Both the position numbers and the translations under genes were made by a program. The notes under the pieces were generated by a model that ran no database searches, had not been told where the DNA came from, and was given only the letters and a program-made list of their open reading frames with translations. Shown here one piece after another: positions 33,701-42,619 of a DNA stretch of 64,000 bases (the first letter of the stretch is position 1; every line of letters starts with the position of its first letter). Source of the DNA: an uncultured Eubacteriales bacterium (GTDB lineage Bacteria; Bacillota; Clostridia; Oscillospirales; CAG-272); the NCBI GenBank assembly GCA_934402395.1, contig CAKRTQ010000005.1:70698-134697 (forward strand). The letters run 5' to 3'.

Positions 33701-34909
33701 TTTGACGTTGGAATCGGCAGTAGCCCAGGAGAGAAGAGTGGTCGCGCCGCCGTCGGCGATGAACACGTTCTCAATGGTATAGAGAGCGATATCGGAGCCG
33801 GACATACCAACGATGCAGAGGAAGAGACCGGAGGCGTCGCCGGTAGCGGTGATCTTGCCGGCACCGATGCAGTTTCTGATAACGGTATACTGGCTGTTGG
33901 TGTAAGCAACGAATTCGGAGACAAAGCCCTTGGTAACAAGGTGGAGATCACCGTTGTTGATGCAGTTCTCAAGAGTGGTTGCCTTTACGGGGTCTGAGTT
34001 GGATGCCCATGCGTATCCGAGGATACCTGCCGCACCGCCGGTTCCGCCGCCGGTGCCGGTAACGTCGCCGTTGTTGATGCAGTTCTTTATGGTAGTACCG
34101 GACTTGATGCCGTCATCACCGGAGTATCCAACGATACCTGCGGAAATATTGCCGCCCTTGACTGTGCCGTTGTTGACGCAGTTGGAAACGTTTGCAGACT
34201 TTCTTGCATCGCCCTGGATGCCGCCCGCGCGGTAGCCGGAGGTGATGTTGCCGTCATTGGTGCAGTTTTTGATGGTGATGATGTCATTTCCCGAGTAACC
34301 GATGATTCCGCCTGCGGCAACGCCGGACTTGGCGCCGCTGGAGGTTATGTTGCCCTTGTTGTAGCAGTTGTCGAACGTGGTGTCGAGCTTCTGGGCTTCA
34401 CCGACGATACCGCCGGTGGCTTCGGGACCGGAAACGTTGGCTTCGTTCACGCAGTTGATGAAGGTCGCGGGAGCGGTGCCTACTCTGCCGCAGATGCCGC
34501 CTACGCAGGCATCGCCGGATGCGAGTATGTGGTCAACGGTAGCCTTGTTGGTTATGCCGTCAAATGTACCGCCGGCGGAACCGATCGCTACGGCGCCGAG
34601 GTTGGCTTTTGCGGTGTCCTGGGTGACGCCGCCCACGGTGGTAAGGTTCTTGACTGTGCCGTTCATCTGTTTGAACATGGGAACGGACACGGTAACGGTC
34701 TTGCCGTTGCCGTCAAGAGTACCGGTAAAGTCGGCTTCATAGGTGGTGTCAACGGTTATGTCGGCAGCAAGATAGTAATTGCCGTCGGCAGCCATGTTGT
34801 TGAAGTCCTCGGTGGTTTTGATCGGGGTACCCTCTGCGGCAAATACGCCGACGGAAAGCATGGATACGATCATAACGATGCTGAGGATCAGCGAGAGAGT
34901 TTTGCGCAT
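33221..34909 (-). CDS. GLUG-repeat surface protein, copy 2
   Basis: 562 residues with the same plan as copy 1: almost identical signal peptide, GLUG-type GGI(V/I)G..NC.N.G repeats (for example GGIIGYSGNDIITIKNCTNDG), Thr/Pro stalk and PPTGDN anchor ending RKKVTD. The middle differs more than the two ends. In the stalk, copy 2 has KPAETDP where copy 1 has KPAVTDP, making it more acidic. The ATG at 34909 has GAGGT 7 bases upstream. It has its own consensus promoter and terminator, so the two copies can be expressed separately. Confidence 0.82.
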   Translation of the reverse strand: MRKTLSLILSIVMIVSMLSVGVFAAEGTPIKTTEDFNNMAADGNYYLAADITVDTTYEADFTGTLDGNGKTVTVSVPMFKQMNGTVKNLTTVGGVTQDTAKANLGAVAIGSAGGTFDGITNKATVDHILASGDACVGGICGRVGTAPATFINCVNEANVSGPEATGGIVGEAQKLDTTFDNCYNKGNITSSGAKSGVAAGGIIGYSGNDIITIKNCTNDGNITSGYRAGGIQGDARKSANVSNCVNNGTVKGGNISAGIVGYSGDDGIKSGTTIKNCINNGDVTGTGGGTGGAAGILGYAWASNSDPVKATTLENCINNGDLHLVTKGFVSEFVAYTNSQYTVIRNCIGAGKITATGDASGLFLCIVGMSGSDIALYTIENVFIADGGATTLLSWATADSNVKNRVPLSHALGKNLSGAVIDFEGNQRTIGDSNVKAITRGELNSTMIYQANSGAGSTLFALEGGKAVFAGAKVGYTAPTTPVEPPVTDPVDTKPAETDPVTPGTDPVDTKPADTDPVDTKPAETEPVTPPTGDNAYVVVIALAVVAIAGTACFFARKKVTD

Positions 34910-34973
34910 GATTATACCTCTTTCTTTTGTTTTGTGCGGCATAAAACGCCGCATAATTTTGGATGCTACGATT

Positions 34974-35002
34974 ATTATACATAAAAAATCACCTTCTGTC
35001 AA
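34974..35002 (-). promoter_or_regulatory. Promoter of GLUG copy 2
   Basis: Minus strand TTGACA (35002-34997), 17 bases, TATAAT (34979-34974). In the leader TGCGGC and GCCGCA (34934-34953) form a hairpin; copy 1 has a weaker TGCGG..CCGCA pair at the same place. Confidence 0.9.
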
Positions 35003-35074
35003 TAGCTTTTGTGATATTTGTATAACAATGAAGTACCGATCGTCCCGGCGATCCCGTCCGCGACATGATCCGTA

Positions 35075-35103
35075 TTGACATTTTTCGCGGGCTATGGTAT
35101 GAT
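35075..35103 (+). promoter_or_regulatory. Promoter of fhs
   Basis: TTGACA (35075-35080), 17 bases, TATGAT (35098-35103). Confidence 0.85.
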
Positions 35104-35139
35104 ATCATATATAATATTGTTTTTTACGGAAGTGATGTT

Positions 35140-36810
35140 ATGAAATCTGATATTGAAATAGCACAGGAGTGCGTTATGAAGCCGATAAGCGAGATAGCGG
35201 CAGGTCTCGGAATAGCCGATGAGCATATCGAGCCGTACGGCAGATACAAGGCAAAGGTCGATCCGGCTGCGTGGGAGGATCCCGCGCGCGGCGAGGGAAA
35301 GCTGATACTCGTTACGGCAATAAATCCCACGCCCGCAGGAGAGGGGAAGACCACAACGACAATAGGTCTTGCCGACGGACTGCGCCGTATAGGAAAGCGG
35401 TCGGTCGCCGCGCTGCGCGAGCCGTCGCTGGGGCCGGTGTTCGGTATAAAGGGCGGAGCGGCAGGCGGCGGATATGCGCAGGTCGTTCCGATGGAGGATA
35501 TCAACCTGCATTTTACCGGCGACTTTCACGCCATAGGCGCGGCAAACAACCTGCTTGCGGCGATGATAGACAACCACATCCATCACGGCAACGCGCTCGG
35601 GATAGATCCGCGCAGGATCACCTGGAAACGCTGCGTCGATATGAACGACCGTCAGCTGCGCTTCCTGGTGGACGGTCTCGGCGGAACGAAAAACGGCGTG
35701 CCGCGTGAGGACGGCTTTGATATCACGGTAGCGTCCGAGGTCATGGCTGTGTTCTGCCTTGCCTCGTCGCTGGCGGATCTGCGCGAGCGGCTTTCCCGTA
35801 TGGTAATAGGCTATACCTATAACGATGAGCCGGTCACTGCCGACGAGCTCGGCGCGGCAGGCGCCATGACGGCTCTTCTGCGCGACGCGATAAAGCCGAA
35901 CCTTGTGCAGACGCTTGAGGGAACGCCCGCCCTCGTTCACGGCGGGCCGTTTGCCAATATTGCGCACGGGTGCAATTCCGTTATAGCGACAAGGGCGGCA
36001 ATGAAACTCGGGGACTATGCCGTCACCGAGGCGGGTTTCGGCGCAGACCTCGGCGCAGAAAAGTTTTTTGATATAAAGTGCCGCATGGCGGGGTTTGTGC
36101 CGGACGCTGTTGTCATAGTTGCGACCGTCCGCGCTCTGAAGATGCACGGCGGCGCGGCGAAGGGTGAGCTTGCCGCCGAAAACATTGCTGCGCTTGAACG
36201 CGGAATGGGCAATCTTCTGCGTCATATATCAAATATAAAGGAAGTTTACGGGCTGCCCGCAGCGGTCGCAGTCAACCGTTTTCCGACTGATACCGAGCGC
36301 GAGCTGCGGCTCGTTGCCGAAAAGTGCGCCGCTCTCGGTGTGCGCGCCGTAGTCTCCGATGTGTGGGCGAAGGGCGGCGCGGGCGGAGAAGAGCTTGCGC
36401 GCGAGGTCGTGCGGATGTGCGCGGAGGAACGGGGAGATTTCCGTTTCGCATATGATCAGGGCGCATCGATCGAAGAAAAGATCGATGCGGTCGTTACGCG
36501 CGTATGGCACGGCGCGGGAGTGGATTATACGCCCGAGGCGCGGCGCGCTGTCGAAAGGCTCACGCGTCTCGGCTTTGCCGGTATGCCGGTCTGCATGGCA
36601 AAGACTCAGTACAGCTTTTCCGACGATCCTGCACGCCTCGGAGCACCCGAGGGCTTCCGCGTTACGGTGCGTAATGTAAAAGTGAGTGCCGGCGCGGGCT
36701 TTGTCGTTGCCCTTACGGGCGATATCCTCACTATGCCGGGGCTTCCCGCTTCCCCAGCTGCCGAGCGTATCGACGTTTCCCCCGACGGCAGGATCATCGG
36801 GTTATTCTGA
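35140..36810 (+). CDS. fhs: Formate-tetrahydrofolate ligase
   Basis: ATP + formate + tetrahydrofolate to 10-formyl-THF; entry of formate into one-carbon metabolism and part of the Wood-Ljungdahl methyl branch. 556 residues, full length. P-loop TPAGEGKTTTTIGL (about 65-78), LREPSLGPVFGIKGGAAGGG, HFTGDFHAIG and GGPFANIAHGCNS are hallmark blocks. The ATG at 35140 has GGAAGTG upstream; the frame is open from 35065 across the promoter. No other one-carbon genes are next to it. Confidence 0.97.
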   Translation: MKSDIEIAQECVMKPISEIAAGLGIADEHIEPYGRYKAKVDPAAWEDPARGEGKLILVTAINPTPAGEGKTTTTIGLADGLRRIGKRSVAALREPSLGPVFGIKGGAAGGGYAQVVPMEDINLHFTGDFHAIGAANNLLAAMIDNHIHHGNALGIDPRRITWKRCVDMNDRQLRFLVDGLGGTKNGVPREDGFDITVASEVMAVFCLASSLADLRERLSRMVIGYTYNDEPVTADELGAAGAMTALLRDAIKPNLVQTLEGTPALVHGGPFANIAHGCNSVIATRAAMKLGDYAVTEAGFGADLGAEKFFDIKCRMAGFVPDAVVIVATVRALKMHGGAAKGELAAENIAALERGMGNLLRHISNIKEVYGLPAAVAVNRFPTDTERELRLVAEKCAALGVRAVVSDVWAKGGAGGEELAREVVRMCAEERGDFRFAYDQGASIEEKIDAVVTRVWHGAGVDYTPEARRAVERLTRLGFAGMPVCMAKTQYSFSDDPARLGAPEGFRVTVRNVKVSAGAGFVVALTGDILTMPGLPASPAAERIDVSPDGRIIGLF

Positions 36811-36867
36811 GAGGGATACAGGTCGAAAATAAAAAAATAAGTTCAGTGTCATACGGAGAAAAATACT

Positions 36868-39258
36868 ATGATAGACAATTTGCGTTTTGAGTCGGTCATA
36901 ACTGCTTATAAAGCATCTTTTGCAAATAATTGGAATGCGGAAAAATTCAAATGGAAGGCGGTTAAATGCTTTACTGACAACTGGGATCTGAACGCGGCTG
37001 ATTTCCCGGATATGCTGAAGCGATCCCTTGCGGAAACAGGCAGTCTTTTGCTTTCGGCAAACAATTTTCCGGCGGGCGTGATCGAGGAGCTTTCGGTTGC
37101 CGCGCCGGACGAGGTAAGAAAAATGTTTGCCGATCTGTATGATGAGAACCGTGACCCGGTTGAACGTATAATTGATTTTAAGGATCGTGCAACCAAGCTG
37201 TATAGCCGATACGGAAAAGGAAAAAATCATTTTCAAACCGAAAGCTCGGCAAGCACATACCTTTGGCTCAGGTATCCGGACAAGTATTATATATACCGGC
37301 TGAAAATCGCGAAAAAAATGGCTGCGGCACTCGGCAGCAATTATGTTTTTAAAAAAGGTGCTTATGCTGAAGATCTGCGCAATTTCTATGCTTTGTACAA
37401 TGAGGTACGAGAAGAAATAAAAAAAGACAGTGAACTTGTTTCAATGATGCGTTCACTCCTCGCCGATGATCTCTACGGAGATCCGGAATGCAATGTACTT
37501 ACGATAGATTTTGGATATTTTATTGCCGGATATTATTCGGAAGCGGAAAACGGCTACGGGGATCCGATTTGGTTTCCTGAGGATTACTCGCCGAATCTTT
37601 CTGTCGGGCAGTGGGTCGAACTTTTGGGTGACCCGTCTGTTTTTACGGTTCAAGCACTTGAAATCGTAAAACGCCTCCGGGACTGCGGCGGACAGGCGAC
37701 GTGTACACAGCTTTCGGAGAAGTACGGCGAAAATGTGCATTTCTACATTACAGGGTCTGCTGCATTGGCAAAGCGTGTGGTTCGTAAAACGAATTGCCCG
37801 GTTATGAAGAGAAGCTCCGACAGTATAAGATGGTGGACGGTTTTGTATCTTGGTAAAAATGCTCCACGCGATGCGGAAGGATGCTACATCTGGCGTTTGA
37901 GAGATGAGCTTGCCGCCGCTTTGGAGAAGGTCGATCTGTCGGGTGTTCCGCTGTATGCGGCACACCCCGAGACAGATCCGTGCGGATATTGGTGGATCGT
38001 AGCTAATCCCAAAATATGGAGTTTCTCTGATATTGCGGTAGGGGAAACGCAGTTTTACACATTATACAACGAGACCGGCAATAAACGGCGTATATATCAG
38101 AACTTTCTTGACGCCAGGGCGGGGGATATGCTGATATGCTACGAGTCGAATCCGGTTAAGAAAATTGTGGCAATAGGTCAGATCAGCGCAGAGCAGGACG
38201 GGCAAAAAATATATTTCAGAAAGATCGAAGGACTCGCGTCTCCCATTGATTATCAGGCACTGAAGGACTGTCCGGAACTTGCGGGGATGGAGTGCTTTAG
38301 CAATCCGCAGGGGAGTTTTTTTAAGCTTACGAAAGATGAATATGACTTTATTGTGGATATGATCCGAGATGAAAACCCGCCGGCATCGGTGAACTCTGCC
38401 GAAAAGTACACCAAGGATGACTTTTTGAAAGAAGTTTATATGACGGGCAACCGTTATGACAAGCTGGTTTCGGTTTTGCGGAACAAGAAAAATCTGATCC
38501 TGCAAGGTGCGCCCGGCGTCGGTAAGACCTTTACCGCGAGAAAGCTGGCATATTCGATGATGGGGGAAAAAGACGATAGCAGAATTGAATTCGTGCAATT
38601 CCACCAAAATTATTCTTATGAAGATTTTATGATGGGATATAAGCCGACAGAGCATGGCTTTGAATTGAAGTACGGTGTGTTCTACCGTTTCTGCCGCAAG
38701 GCACTTAACAGACCGGACCAAGATTTTTTCTTTATCATTGACGAAATCAACCGCGGAAATATGAGTAGGATATTCGGCGAATTGCTTATGCTCATTGAGA
38801 AGAGTTACCGCGGAAAAAAGATAACACCCGCGTACAGCGAAGAGCCGTTTGCGGTGCCCGAAAATCTGTATATCATCGGAATGATGAATACTGCGGACAG
38901 AAGCCTTGCATTGATCGACTATGCACTGCGCCGCCGATTCGGTTTTTTTGAGATAGAACCGGGATTTGATTCCGAGGGCTTCCGTCGGTATCAAGATTCG
39001 CTTGAAAGTGAGACATTTGATCGGCTGACAGACAAAATCATTGAGCTGAACCGTGCTATAACGAATGATAAGGCATTGGGACGCGGGTTCAGGATCGGAC
39101 ACAGCTATTTATGCGGAAAAAACAAAGATGAGTATACGGATGAATGGCTTCGGGAGGTCGTTGAGTTCGACATACTTCCGCAGCTGTCGGAATATTGGTT
39201 TGATGATAACGAAGAAGCGAGTCATTGGGAAAGTGTTCTCCTCGGTGTTTTTCAGTGA
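36868..39258 (+). CDS. EVE-McrB: type IV restriction NTPase with modified-base-reading domain
   Basis: 796 residues. Residues 1-360 form an N-terminal region seen with McrB-like ATPases in Firmicutes (HFQTESSASTYLWLRYPDKYYIY). Residues about 373-498 are an EVE domain: YWWIVANPKIWSF, then FLDARAGDMLICYES and KIVAIGQIS; EVE/YTH-like pockets bind modified bases. Residues 530-796 are the McrB AAA+ motor: Walker A GAPGVGKT (547-554), Walker B FFFIIDEINRG (620-630) and MMNTADRSLALIDYALRRRF (672-691). It should recognise modified invading DNA and power translocation for the McrC nuclease. GGAG stands 9 bases before the ATG. The mcrC-like gene starts on its stop codon (TGATG). Confidence 0.92.
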   Translation: MIDNLRFESVITAYKASFANNWNAEKFKWKAVKCFTDNWDLNAADFPDMLKRSLAETGSLLLSANNFPAGVIEELSVAAPDEVRKMFADLYDENRDPVERIIDFKDRATKLYSRYGKGKNHFQTESSASTYLWLRYPDKYYIYRLKIAKKMAAALGSNYVFKKGAYAEDLRNFYALYNEVREEIKKDSELVSMMRSLLADDLYGDPECNVLTIDFGYFIAGYYSEAENGYGDPIWFPEDYSPNLSVGQWVELLGDPSVFTVQALEIVKRLRDCGGQATCTQLSEKYGENVHFYITGSAALAKRVVRKTNCPVMKRSSDSIRWWTVLYLGKNAPRDAEGCYIWRLRDELAAALEKVDLSGVPLYAAHPETDPCGYWWIVANPKIWSFSDIAVGETQFYTLYNETGNKRRIYQNFLDARAGDMLICYESNPVKKIVAIGQISAEQDGQKIYFRKIEGLASPIDYQALKDCPELAGMECFSNPQGSFFKLTKDEYDFIVDMIRDENPPASVNSAEKYTKDDFLKEVYMTGNRYDKLVSVLRNKKNLILQGAPGVGKTFTARKLAYSMMGEKDDSRIEFVQFHQNYSYEDFMMGYKPTEHGFELKYGVFYRFCRKALNRPDQDFFFIIDEINRGNMSRIFGELLMLIEKSYRGKKITPAYSEEPFAVPENLYIIGMMNTADRSLALIDYALRRRFGFFEIEPGFDSEGFRRYQDSLESETFDRLTDKIIELNRAITNDKALGRGFRIGHSYLCGKNKDEYTDEWLREVVEFDILPQLSEYWFDDNEEASHWESVLLGVFQ

Positions 39259-40307
39259 TGAAGGATAAAAGCATTGTCATAAAAAACATTTATTATATGC
39301 TCTCATATGTTTTCGGAGCGCTTGATCAATCGGATTTCAGAAACGTGGGCACCGAAACATTTGAAAATATACATAATCTTTTTGCCGCTATACTGTCATA
39401 CGGAATAGGGCGGCAGTTGAAGCAAGGATTGTACAGCGAATATTGCAGCCGTTCCGATGATATTCCGGTCGCGCGCGGAAAGATAAATATGCTCGGAACC
39501 GTAAAAAACCGTACAAAAGGACGGTTGCGCCTTCAGTGCGAATATGATGAGCTTACTGTAAATAACATCTACAATCGGATATTGAAAACCACCGCAAATG
39601 TTTTATTGCGGGATGCCGGTGTGGACAGCATATACAGGGCGGCTCTGAAAAAGGAACTTATGCTTTTTTCCGGAGTTGATGAAATTGCTCCGGAGGTGAT
39701 ATGCTGGTCCGCGATCCGTTTTCAAAGGAGCAATGCAACATACCGTATGCTTATCGGAGTGTGCAGGCTGGTTCTTGACGGTATGCTTCTGACAACGGAA
39801 GACGGTGAGACGCGGTTAGCCTCGTTTGTCAGTGACAGGCACATGAGCGAACTGTACGAAAAGTTTATACTGAATTACTATGTCAGAGAGCATCCCGAGT
39901 TGAAGGTGGCTTCATCGCGTATTTTGTGGGCTTTGGACAGCGATGACGGCGGAATGCTTCCCGCCATGCAAAGTGATGTTATGCTTTCGCGCGGCAATGA
40001 TGTTCTTATTATTGATGCAAAATATTACACTCACGCGATGCAGAGGCATTACGGCAAGTATACGATACACTCCGGCAATATGTATCAGATATTTTCTTAT
40101 GTCAAAAATAAAGATGCGGGATTCGGTGATCGTGCACATACGGTTTCCGGAATGCTTTTGTATGCGGCGACAGACGAGCATATGCAACCAAATGGCAGTT
40201 TTTTAATGAGCGGTAACAGGATAAGCGTTATGACACTGGATCTGAACTGCCCATTCAGGGAGATCAGGATCCAACTGGACGATATTATAAAAAAACACTT
40301 CCCGTGA
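39258..40307 (+). CDS. McrC-family restriction endonuclease subunit
   Basis: 349 residues, starting at the ATG that overlaps the mcrB-like TGA by one base. The N-terminal part (IKNIYYMLSYVFGALD) and ARGKI block are shared by McrC/LlaJI-type proteins. The C-terminal PD-(D/E)XK nuclease is visible: an Asp in MQSDVML and the DAKYY motif 15 residues later (about 249-254), then MYQIFSYV. It should be the cutting subunit that assembles with the EVE-McrB motor. Both active-site residues are present, so the system appears functional. Confidence 0.9.
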   Translation: MKDKSIVIKNIYYMLSYVFGALDQSDFRNVGTETFENIHNLFAAILSYGIGRQLKQGLYSEYCSRSDDIPVARGKINMLGTVKNRTKGRLRLQCEYDELTVNNIYNRILKTTANVLLRDAGVDSIYRAALKKELMLFSGVDEIAPEVICWSAIRFQRSNATYRMLIGVCRLVLDGMLLTTEDGETRLASFVSDRHMSELYEKFILNYYVREHPELKVASSRILWALDSDDGGMLPAMQSDVMLSRGNDVLIIDAKYYTHAMQRHYGKYTIHSGNMYQIFSYVKNKDAGFGDRAHTVSGMLLYAATDEHMQPNGSFLMSGNRISVMTLDLNCPFREIRIQLDDIIKKHFP

Positions 40308-40318
40308 AAGGTCCGAAC

Positions 40319-40582
40319 ATGGGCAAAATAATACAATACAGGCTTAACAATCTTATTTATCTTCATTTTAAGAAACATTTCTGCCCGCATTGCGGCTGCA
40401 GACTCAGAACCGGATACATTGTAGAGACGGTTGGGACCGCTACCGACACATATGTCTTTGGGTTCGGTAATTATATCAGGGGAAACGTTGAATACCGCAC
40501 CGGGGGGCTTTGGTGCCCGGAATGTGAACTCAGCATCACAGTCGATGAAATGAAAAAATATGAGCGCGGTGCTGGCGGGTGA
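40319..40582 (+). CDS. Small zinc-ribbon protein downstream of mcrC
   Basis: 87 residues with two CxxC knuckles: CPHCGCR near the N-terminus (about 22-25) and CPEC near residue 65-68, framing a beta-rich segment. AAAGG lies 7 bases before the ATG at 40319; a GTG at 40304 overlapping the mcrC stop is possible but lacks a site. It is not recognised as any known family. Its position 11 bases after mcrC suggests cotranscription; it could be an accessory of the restriction system or an unrelated passenger. Confidence 0.65.
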   Translation: MGKIIQYRLNNLIYLHFKKHFCPHCGCRLRTGYIVETVGTATDTYVFGFGNYIRGNVEYRTGGLWCPECELSITVDEMKKYERGAGG

Positions 40583-40603
40583 AAACTGCGGGGAGGTAAC
40601 GGT

Positions 40604-41158
40604 ATGCTTTCAATATTTATGACGATCGCGGATGACGGTAAACGCCGGCTTGCCGAAGAGCTTTACCTCGCCTATCGCGGAAAAATGTACGGCATTGCGT
40701 ATTCGATACTGCGTAACCGCGAGGATGCCGAGGATGCGGTAATGGATTCCGTTTACAAGATAGTGAACAATATCGCGCGATTTTCCGGGGCTACGCGAAA
40801 CGAGACCGAGTCGTTGATTGTTATAATAACCAGAAACACGGCATTAAACCGATACAACAGCAACCGCCGCAGGAGCGTGCTTCCGCTTGACGCGGATCGC
40901 GCGGACATTCCCGACAGCGACCCGACGCCGGCGGAGATGTTCGGCGACAACGAGGACTATGAGGCTCTTGTGGCGAAGATCCGCTCGCTTGAGCCGATAT
41001 ACCGTGACGTTCTGGTGCTGAAATATCTGCGCGGCTGCGACAACGCCACCGTTGCGTCACTGACGGGCGTTGCCGAAACGACCGTTCGAGTGCGCCTTAT
41101 GCGGGCGCGCGCACAGCTGGCGGCAAAGCTTTTGGGAGGTGAAACGAATGGAAAATAA
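40604..41158 (+). CDS. Sigma-70 family RNA polymerase sigma factor (ECF-like)
   Basis: 184 residues with region 2 (LYLAYRGKMYGIAYSILRNREDAEDAVMDSVYKI, about 22-55) and region 4 (LEPIYRDVLVLKYL then a helix-turn-helix with VASLTGVAETTVRVRLMRAR, about 125-175). GGGGAGGT precedes the ATG by 6 bases. The next gene overlaps it by 11 bases and encodes a single-span membrane protein, the classic sigma/anti-sigma layout. It begins 21 bases after the zinc-ribbon gene with no promoter visible between, so it may be read from upstream. Probably directs the lipoprotein/ABC operon that follows. Confidence 0.88.
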   Translation: MLSIFMTIADDGKRRLAEELYLAYRGKMYGIAYSILRNREDAEDAVMDSVYKIVNNIARFSGATRNETESLIVIITRNTALNRYNSNRRRSVLPLDADRADIPDSDPTPAEMFGDNEDYEALVAKIRSLEPIYRDVLVLKYLRGCDNATVASLTGVAETTVRVRLMRARAQLAAKLLGGETNGK

Positions 41159-42422
41159 GCAGATCTGCGCTGCGCTGCGCCTTATTGAGCGCGACAACGC
41201 AGAGGAGCTTGAAAAAGCAGACGGCGGACACCGCTTTTTGTTCGGGTTCAACCGCCGTGCGCTTGCCGTTTGCCGCGGCGGAGCGGCAGACGAACGCAAT
41301 GTCCGCCGCCGTATGCCGGTCTGGGCGGCTGCGCTGATAGCCGTGCTCGTATGCCTTCTGCTTGCGGGATGCGCCGTGGCGGTCATCCGTTATTTTACGA
41401 GGTATATACCCGGCTACGGTATAGTTGACGCTGCGGACGGTGCGAGGATGTATGCGACAGACGGACCGGTCCGCGTTGCCGACATGAACGCGGAGAGCGT
41501 GCTTTATGTTTCGGACGGAAGCTCGGGCAGGCTGTATCTGTGGGCGAGCGGTCCAGACATCTCCGGCGGAGGGTTTGACGGTTCGTGGATGAACGAGCCG
41601 GTATTTATGCTCAGGACCGACCGCGGCGAATATCCCGTTTATGCGCACGGAGGCAGCACGGGACGCGAAAGCTTTTACGAATGCATGGCGGATGAAGTGC
41701 CCGCCTTCACCTCGGCGAGCCTTTGCCGGGGTGAAGATGAGGTGCCGATCGAGCTTTCCGACATTTCGGACAAGGGCTACACCGTGTCGGCATGGGCGGA
41801 ATATGACGGCATAACCGTCAAGGCTCTTCCGCTTTACTCGTACAACCGCGTTGTTATAATGCGCGCCGAAGGGATCGCAAATTCAAAAAATGTGTCGGCG
41901 ACGCTGACCGTTTACGATTCGCTCGGGAACACCGCAAGGGTGGGTTCGGGAAGCGAGGAAAACGGGTGGATGGTATTGACCGCCAACAAAAAACTGCCGG
42001 GCGAGATAGTAAAGATAGAAATAAACAGTCTTCGCGTCCATTGCACTGCGCCGGATAATGCCGGCTTTGTGTTTTCGATTCCGAAGGCAGACGGCGAGTA
42101 TGCCATAGGCGGCAGGCTGATCGACAACGATGTTTTCACGGAGAACGCCGTGAGCATAAAGCGCGAAGGAGACTTTTTGTACCTGACAACAAAGATCGAC
42201 GCCCATAGGTATCGACCGCTGACCGATTTTTATGTTGACTACGATCCACACGGTGCGCGTATCGAAGACTGGAACACGCGCGGGATCGATACAGTCATTT
42301 ATAAATTGAAGATAGAATCGGATACCGACAGTATCGCACTGACAGTAAATGAATATGTTTATATGATCCGCGGAGAACAGGACGGACCTCTCGGCGTGAT
42401 CGAAATAAAAAAGAGCAGATAA
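41148..42422 (+). CDS. Probable membrane anti-sigma factor
   Basis: 424 residues. Short cytoplasmic N-terminus (about 1-56, acidic then basic), one membrane helix (57-79, PVWAAALIAVLVCLLLAGCA), and a large extracytoplasmic domain of beta character. The start at 41148 has GGAGGTG 7 bases upstream and overlaps the sigma gene. The layout matches anti-sigma factors with an external sensing domain (for example DUF4179-type proteins), but no specific domain is certain. It would hold the ECF-like sigma factor at the membrane until an envelope signal arrives. Followed by two terminators. Confidence 0.7.
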   Translation: MENKQICAALRLIERDNAEELEKADGGHRFLFGFNRRALAVCRGGAADERNVRRRMPVWAAALIAVLVCLLLAGCAVAVIRYFTRYIPGYGIVDAADGARMYATDGPVRVADMNAESVLYVSDGSSGRLYLWASGPDISGGGFDGSWMNEPVFMLRTDRGEYPVYAHGGSTGRESFYECMADEVPAFTSASLCRGEDEVPIELSDISDKGYTVSAWAEYDGITVKALPLYSYNRVVIMRAEGIANSKNVSATLTVYDSLGNTARVGSGSEENGWMVLTANKKLPGEIVKIEINSLRVHCTAPDNAGFVFSIPKADGEYAIGGRLIDNDVFTENAVSIKREGDFLYLTTKIDAHRYRPLTDFYVDYDPHGARIEDWNTRGIDTVIYKLKIESDTDSIALTVNEYVYMIRGEQDGPLGVIEIKKSR

Positions 42423-42426
42423 ATAA

Positions 42427-42467
42427 CCGGGGTGCAAAAAACTCAACACGATTTTTTTGCACCCCGG
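42427..42467 (+). terminator. A-tract palindromic terminator
   Basis: CCGGGGTGCAAAAAA (42427-42441) / TTTTTTGCACCCCGG (42453-42467), 15-bp stem, 5 bases after the anti-sigma gene. Same design as 14975-15010. Confidence 0.85.
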
Positions 42468-42516
42468 TCTGCATTGGCGGTTTAAAGTGACTGTATCCCG
42501 ACCGACATTTTTGGAT

Positions 42517-42549
42517 GCACTGTTAAAAACACCGGTTTTTTAACAGTGC
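42517..42549 (+). terminator. Second A-tract terminator with T-run
   Basis: GCACTGTTAAAAA (42517-42529) / TTTTTAACAGTGC, 6-7 base loop, then CTTTTCTTTTTTT. Insulates the lipoprotein operon from the sigma operon. Confidence 0.88.
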
Positions 42550-42560
42550 CTTTTCTTTTT

Positions 42561-42593
42561 TTGAAACATACGCCCGCGCCGGATTGTTATATA
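42561..42593 (+). promoter_or_regulatory. Possible promoter of the lipoprotein-ABC operon
   Basis: Extended -10 TGT-TATATA (42585-42593) with TTGAAA at 42561-42566; the 21-base spacer is too long for SigA, so this may be an extended -10 promoter or one read by the neighbouring sigma factor. Confidence 0.4.
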
Positions 42594-42619
42594 AGACAGA
42601 ACCAAAAGGGGGATCGTAT

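Noticed and set aside
41312..41390. Lipobox-like LLLAGCA in the anti-sigma protein as a lipoprotein signal
   Set aside because: It lies inside a membrane helix at residues 57-79 after a cytoplasmic domain, not at an N-terminal signal peptide.
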